A stretch of DNA of 18,396 nucleotides from Micromonospora chokoriensis (GTDB taxonomy: Bacteria; Actinomycetota; Actinomycetes; Mycobacteriales; Micromonosporaceae): contig NZ_JOAN01000037.1 in NCBI RefSeq assembly GCF_000718555.1, positions 1 through 18,396 on the forward strand, read 5' to 3'. The notes beneath the pieces are model-generated. The model saw only the letters and a list, made by a program, of their open reading frames with translations. It searched no databases and had not been told where the DNA came from. The number at the start of each line of letters is the position of its first letter. The stretch's first letter is position 1. The translations under genes were made by a program, and so were the position numbers. Shown piece by piece: positions 14,748-18,396 of the stretch.

Positions 14748-17630
14748 ATGAAACATCCCGTCCCCCACCGCCGATGGGCCCTGGCCGCCGCCACCGCGCT
14801 GGCCCTGGTCGTCGGCGGCCTCGCGATCCCCGTCACCCGCGCGGCCGAAGCCGCACCCGTCGGTGCCGGCAGCTACACCACCACCCCGGTCGGTCCGCTC
14901 CCCAGCGGCTGCGGCTCGATGTCCAGCAACCCCCGGCAGTTCGCCACCGCCAACGCGCCCGCCGGGCCGATACCCACCAACGACTGGTGGTCATCGCTGC
15001 TGTGGAAGCGCACCGACTGCTCCTTCAGTGAGCCCCTGCACGCCCACCCAATCTCGTACGACACCTTCACCGACGGGCTCGGCTTCTCCGCCAACTCCAC
15101 GCCCGCCATCAGCGGCACCGCGACCGGTGTTGGTGAGTTCCACTACCCGTACGTGCAGGACATCCGGGTCGGCGTGGCCGGGCTCGGCGCACCCCAGGTC
15201 AAGGTCGACGGCTGGAGCGACTGGACGGTCAGCCCGCACTGGAGCGACGGCACGCGCACCCTGCGCGCGACCATCGGCCACGGTCTGCCCTTCGCGTACT
15301 TCCAGAGCACCGGCGGGGACGCGGTGATCAGCACCGCCGGCACCCCCGAGGTCTGGTCCAACAGTGGCGCCACCATCGGCTTCCGGGTCAACGGCCACGA
15401 CTACGTCGGGTACGCGCCCAGCGGCGCCAACTGGACCGTCGCGTCCGGTCGGATCTCCTCCACCCTGGCCGGTCGCGGTTACTTCTCCGTCGCCCTGCTG
15501 CCACCGACGTCCAGCGCGACCGAGCGCGCCGCGCTGGCCGCGACCTACGGTCAGTACGCGCACGCCCACGTGACCGGCACCCAGGTCTCCTACGCCTACA
15601 ACCCCGCGACGAGCGGCCTGACCACCACGTACGCGTTCACGACGACCGCCCGGGAGGGCACCGCCACGCAGACCGTGGTCAGCCTCTACCCGCACCAGTG
15701 GAAGTCGCTGAGCGGCTCCACCGCGATCACGCCGACCTACCCATCGGCGCGCGGCCGGATGAAGGTGCTCACCGGCGTCAACCAGTTCCGCACCGCCATG
15801 AAGTTCCAGGGCATCCTGCCGGAGCTGCCGGCCGTCGGCGACGGCAGCGGCAGCGACCTGTCGACGCTCACCGGGCACCTGACCGCCGCCCGCGCCAACC
15901 CGATGGACCAGCGCGGCAACGACACCTACTGGACCGGCAAAGGGCTCGGCCGGGCCGCGCGGATCGCCGAGATCGCCGACCAGGTCAACGACGTCACGAC
16001 GCGTGACAGCGCGCTGAACGCGATCCGCAGCACGCTCACCGACTGGTTCACCGCGTCCAGCGGCAAGACCAGCCGGGTCTTCTACTACGACAACAACTGG
16101 GGCACCCTGATCGGCTACCCGGCGTCGTACGGGTCTGACCAGGAGCTCAACGACCACCACTTCCACTACGGCTACTTCATCGCCGCCGCCGCGACGCTGG
16201 CGAAGTTCGACCCGACCTGGGCGGCCACCAGCCGCTACGGCGGGATGGTGGACCTGCTCATCCGCGACGCCAACAACTACCGCCGCGACGACACCCGCTT
16301 CCCGTACCTGCGCGACTTCGACATCTACGCCGGCCACGACTGGGCGTCCGGGCACGGCTCCTTCGGCTCCGGCAACAACCAGGAGTCCTCGTCGGAGGGG
16401 ATGAACTTCGCCAGCGCCCTGATCCAGTGGGGGCAGGCGACAGGTGACACCGCCGTCCGCGACGCGGGTGTCTTCCTCTACACCACCCAGGCCGCGGCCA
16501 TCCAGGAGTACTGGTTCGACGTCAGCGACCAGAACTTCCCCAGCGCGTTCGGGCACTCGACGGTCGGCATGGTCTGGGGTGACGGCGGCGCGTACGCCAC
16601 CTGGTTCAGCGGCGAGCCGGAGATGATCCAGGGCATCAACCTGCTCCCGGTCACCGGCGGACACCTCTACCTGGGCAACAACCCGGCGTACGTGCGGACC
16701 AACTACGCCGAACTCGTCCGCAACAACGGCGGGCCACCGACGGTGTGGCAGGACATCCTCTGGCAGTTCCAGGCCCTCGGTGACGCCGACGCGGCGTTGG
16801 CGAACCTGCGCGCGAACCCCGGCTACACCCCGGAGGAGGGTGAGAGCCGGGCACACACCTTCCACTGGATCCGCAACCTCGCGGCTCTTGGCACCGTCGA
16901 CACGACGGTGACCGGCAACCACCCGCTGTCGGCGGTCTTCTCCCGCAACGGGGCCCGCACCTACGTGGCATCGAATCCGACGGCGACGCCGATCACTGTG
17001 ACGTTCTCCAACGGCACGACGCTCACCGTGGGCGCCGGCAAGACGGCCACCACCGGGGCGTACACCTGGAGTGGGGGTAACGCGGCCGGCGGCGTCCCGC
17101 CGACGACGCCGACGGACCCCCCGCCGACGACCACCCCGCCGACGACCACCCCGCCGCCGTCCACCGGCGGTCCGACCCGCTACCTACTGCCCGGGGGTGG
17201 GTTGGGCGCCTCCGGCAGCGCGGCCACGACAACGGTCGCGGCGGCCAACGGAAACCACGACGGTACGCCCACCAACGCGCAGGTCTTCACGGCGACCGGC
17301 CTCAACCTCGCCTACTCGGGCGGTCAGACCGCCTTCGACCTGTTCGTGGACGCCGGGACGGCGGTCGGCAACGGCGTGCAGGTGCGGGTCTCCTACGACC
17401 TCACCGGCAACGGCAGTTGGGAACGGGTGGAGACGCTGCGCTACTTCGCCACCGACCCGGTGCCCGGCTACGAGCACTACACCCAGAACGCCGGTCTCTC
17501 CTCGGCCACCGGCACCTTGGGTGCGCTGAGCAACGGCACGGTGCGGGTGGAGGTCTGGTCGGCGATCGGCAACAACCCGAGCACGGTGGGCATCGGCAAC
17601 CAGTCGGTGCTGCGGCTTCCGTACTCCTGA
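14748..17630 (+). CDS. Secreted GH81 endo-beta-1,3-glucanase with C-terminal binding module
   Basis: 960 residues. Sec signal peptide: RRW, hydrophobic stretch 10-28, likely cut near AEA-AP (about 35). The GH81 catalytic region spans about 40-775: PTNDWWSSLLWK (76-87), NELN-type region ending DHHFHYGYF (Asp469), and AGHDWASGHGSFGSGNNQESSSEGMN with Glu546 and Glu550. The spacing Asp469-Glu546-Glu550 equals, from memory, that of the catalytic residues of Thermobifida fusca Lam81A (422/499/503). A PPTT-type linker (about 780-808) leads to a 150-residue beta-rich module ending NQSVLRLPYS, probably a beta-1,3-glucan binding module (CBM56-like, tentative). ATG at 14748 has GGAGG upstream. The enzyme would cut laminarin, callose or fungal wall glucan outside the cell. 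Expression is probably controlled by the palindromic operator. Confidence 0.95.
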   Translation: MKHPVPHRRWALAAATALALVVGGLAIPVTRAAEAAPVGAGSYTTTPVGPLPSGCGSMSSNPRQFATANAPAGPIPTNDWWSSLLWKRTDCSFSEPLHAHPISYDTFTDGLGFSANSTPAISGTATGVGEFHYPYVQDIRVGVAGLGAPQVKVDGWSDWTVSPHWSDGTRTLRATIGHGLPFAYFQSTGGDAVISTAGTPEVWSNSGATIGFRVNGHDYVGYAPSGANWTVASGRISSTLAGRGYFSVALLPPTSSATERAALAATYGQYAHAHVTGTQVSYAYNPATSGLTTTYAFTTTAREGTATQTVVSLYPHQWKSLSGSTAITPTYPSARGRMKVLTGVNQFRTAMKFQGILPELPAVGDGSGSDLSTLTGHLTAARANPMDQRGNDTYWTGKGLGRAARIAEIADQVNDVTTRDSALNAIRSTLTDWFTASSGKTSRVFYYDNNWGTLIGYPASYGSDQELNDHHFHYGYFIAAAATLAKFDPTWAATSRYGGMVDLLIRDANNYRRDDTRFPYLRDFDIYAGHDWASGHGSFGSGNNQESSSEGMNFASALIQWGQATGDTAVRDAGVFLYTTQAAAIQEYWFDVSDQNFPSAFGHSTVGMVWGDGGAYATWFSGEPEMIQGINLLPVTGGHLYLGNNPAYVRTNYAELVRNNGGPPTVWQDILWQFQALGDADAALANLRANPGYTPEEGESRAHTFHWIRNLAALGTVDTTVTGNHPLSAVFSRNGARTYVASNPTATPITVTFSNGTTLTVGAGKTATTGAYTWSGGNAAGGVPPTTPTDPPPTTTPPTTTPPPSTGGPTRYLLPGGGLGASGSAATTTVAAANGNHDGTPTNAQVFTATGLNLAYSGGQTAFDLFVDAGTAVGNGVQVRVSYDLTGNGSWERVETLRYFATDPVPGYEHYTQNAGLSSATGTLGALSNGTVRVEVWSAIGNNPSTVGIGNQSVLRLPYS

Positions 17631-17656
17631 TCGACCCGTTCGGTCGCGACACGACG

Positions 17657-17700
17657 CCGGCCGGTGTGGCGGACCAGGATCGGTCCCCCACACCGGCCGG
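17657..17700. terminator. Bidirectional hairpin terminator between GH81 and GH10 genes
   Basis: Arms of 19 nt pair except for one C-C mismatch (left 17657-17675 from CCGGCCGGTGTGG, right 17682-17700 ending CCACACCGGCCGG) around a six-base loop. It lies between two convergent stop codons and can serve both transcripts. Confidence 0.8.
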
Positions 17701-17723
17701 TGTGTGCGGTCAGTCGGTCATGC

Positions 17724-18396
17724 TCAGGAGGCGGTGCAGGTGGGCGTCATGCCCGCGCCGCTGCCGGTGCCCTGGAAACCGAACTCGGTGACCTGGCCCG
17801 CGCCGAGGCGGCCGTTGTAGTCCACGTTGGTGAAGCGCACGGTGCCGCTGGAACCACTGGCCGTCGCGCTCCAGGTGTTGGTGACGCTCGCACCACTTGC
17901 AAGGGTGACGCTGACGTTCCATCCGCTCGTACCGGCAGAGCCGGCGGTCACCTTCACGGTGGCCACGAATCCGCCGTTCCACGAGTTCAGCGACACCGAC
18001 GCCGAGCAACCGCCAGTGGTGGGCGGCGGGGTGGTCGGCGGCGGGTCGGTGGGCGGCGGCGTCGTCGGCGGCGGGTCCGTCGGCGGCGGCGTCGTCGGGA
18101 TGCCGGGGCCAGCGTTGAGGGCGTTCAGGACGTTCGTGTACGCGGCCTTCTTGTTGCCGTTGCAGTCGAACAGCAGGGCGTTGTCGGACCCGCGCCACGA
18201 GTCGCAGTCACGCACCCCCCACACCGTGATGCCGGTGCAGCGGGAGACGTTCATGCAGGCTCGGGTGACAGACCCGAAGATGTTGGCCTGGTTGCCGCCG
18301 GTCATCACGTCCAGCTCGGTGATCTGCACATCCACACCGAGATCAGCGAACCGCTGCAGATTCGCCTGGTAGTCACCGGCCAGCGAGGTGCCCAGG
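17724..18396 (-). CDS. GH10 endo-xylanase with CBM2, 3' part only
   Basis: The 5' part lies beyond the right edge; 223 codons plus the stop are visible. The frame is open from the window edge: LAGDYQANLQRFADLGVDVQITELDV holds the GH10 nucleophile Glu of ITELD (codon near 18315-18317). Then TGITVWGVRDCDSWRGS and ALLFDCNGNKKAAYTNVLNAL, the end of the GH10 barrel. Extra Cys residues (in RACMN, SRCTG, RDCDS, FDCNG) suggest two disulfides. A linker of PPPTDPPPTT repeats follows, then a CBM2 cellulose/xylan-binding module of about 95 residues (CSASVSLNSWNGGFVATVKV ... GWNVSVTL ... TPTCTAS) with the two terminal Cys and the conserved Trp residues. Stop at 17724. A secreted plant-cell-wall enzyme; it converges with the GH81 gene. 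Confidence 0.95.
   Translation of the reverse strand, partial: LGTSLAGDYQANLQRFADLGVDVQITELDVMTGGNQANIFGSVTRACMNVSRCTGITVWGVRDCDSWRGSDNALLFDCNGNKKAAYTNVLNALNAGPGIPTTPPPTDPPPTTPPPTDPPPTTPPPTTGGCSASVSLNSWNGGFVATVKVTAGSAGTSGWNVSVTLASGASVTNTWSATASGSSGTVRFTNVDYNGRLGAGQVTEFGFQGTGSGAGMTPTCTAS
18014..18095 (-). repeat. Low-complexity PPPTDPPPTT linker-coding repeats
   Basis: Imperfect tandem copies of a roughly 30-bp unit (plus strand GTGGTCGGCGGCGGGTCGGT and variants) encode the Pro/Thr/Asp hinge between the xylanase barrel and its CBM2. This is typical of actinobacterial secreted hydrolases. Confidence 0.7.

Overview
The window looks like high-GC actinobacterial DNA, most likely Micromonospora or a close relative. 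This rests on the strong GC bias in third codon positions, GTG starts, a SARP regulator, actinomycete-style type II polyketide genes, and short intergenic repeats of a kind I recall from Micromonosporaceae. The genus is an inference from style, not a database match.

Region 1 (27-8299, minus strand) is one tightly packed aromatic (type II) polyketide operon. It reads right to left: a TcmI-type cyclase, then a complete bacterial-type acetyl-CoA carboxylase (fused carboxyltransferase AccDA, biotin carrier AccB, biotin carboxylase AccC), an acyl carrier protein fused in one chain to an aromatase/cyclase, a cupin protein, ketosynthase KS-alpha, chain-length factor KS-beta, and a small ABM-type monooxygenase. 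All junctions but one are stop/start overlaps; the exception, AccB to AccC, is a gap of 13-19 nt. Where KS-alpha and KS-beta have spacers, the spacers themselves are tiny ORFs (20, 27 and 27 codons) that overlap the flanking genes by 4 nt. The KS-alpha/KS-beta spacer is an almost perfect 80-bp tandem duplication.

Region 2 (8300-11407) is the control and tailoring arm. A 425-bp divergent promoter region precedes a SARP activator on the plus strand. After it come a second, paralogous TcmI-type cyclase with a decapeptide-repeat tail and an FAD-dependent aromatic hydroxylase. Pairs of GTGAC-type heptamers with an 11-bp period, the geometry of SARP operators, lie upstream of the operon, upstream of the SARP gene and upstream of the second cyclase. 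The gene set (KS-alpha, KS-beta, ACP, ARO/CYC, cupin, cyclases, hydroxylase, no ketoreductase in view) most resembles spore-pigment (whiE-like) clusters. The embedded carboxylase would supply malonyl-CoA, the ketosynthase pair and ACP would build an unreduced poly-beta-ketone chain, the ARO/CYC, TcmI-like and cupin proteins would fold it, and the two oxygenases would oxidise it.

Region 3 (11408-14592) has ordinary single genes: a membrane-anchored protein with a long Pro/Ala/Asp linker and a C-terminal helix-hairpin-helix domain, a small GNAT acetyltransferase, a DUF1223 thioredoxin-like protein and a YjbR/MmcQ-family protein. A 93-bp nested palindrome lies between the convergent helix-hairpin-helix and GNAT genes.

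Region 4 (14593-18396) is secreted polysaccharide degradation. It holds a GH81 endo-beta-1,3-glucanase with a C-terminal carbohydrate-binding-type domain, preceded by a perfect 18-bp LacI-type operator, and, converging on it, the 3' part of a GH10 xylanase with a CBM2. The two share a strong hairpin terminator. No rRNA, tRNA, CRISPR array, transposase or integrase was seen.
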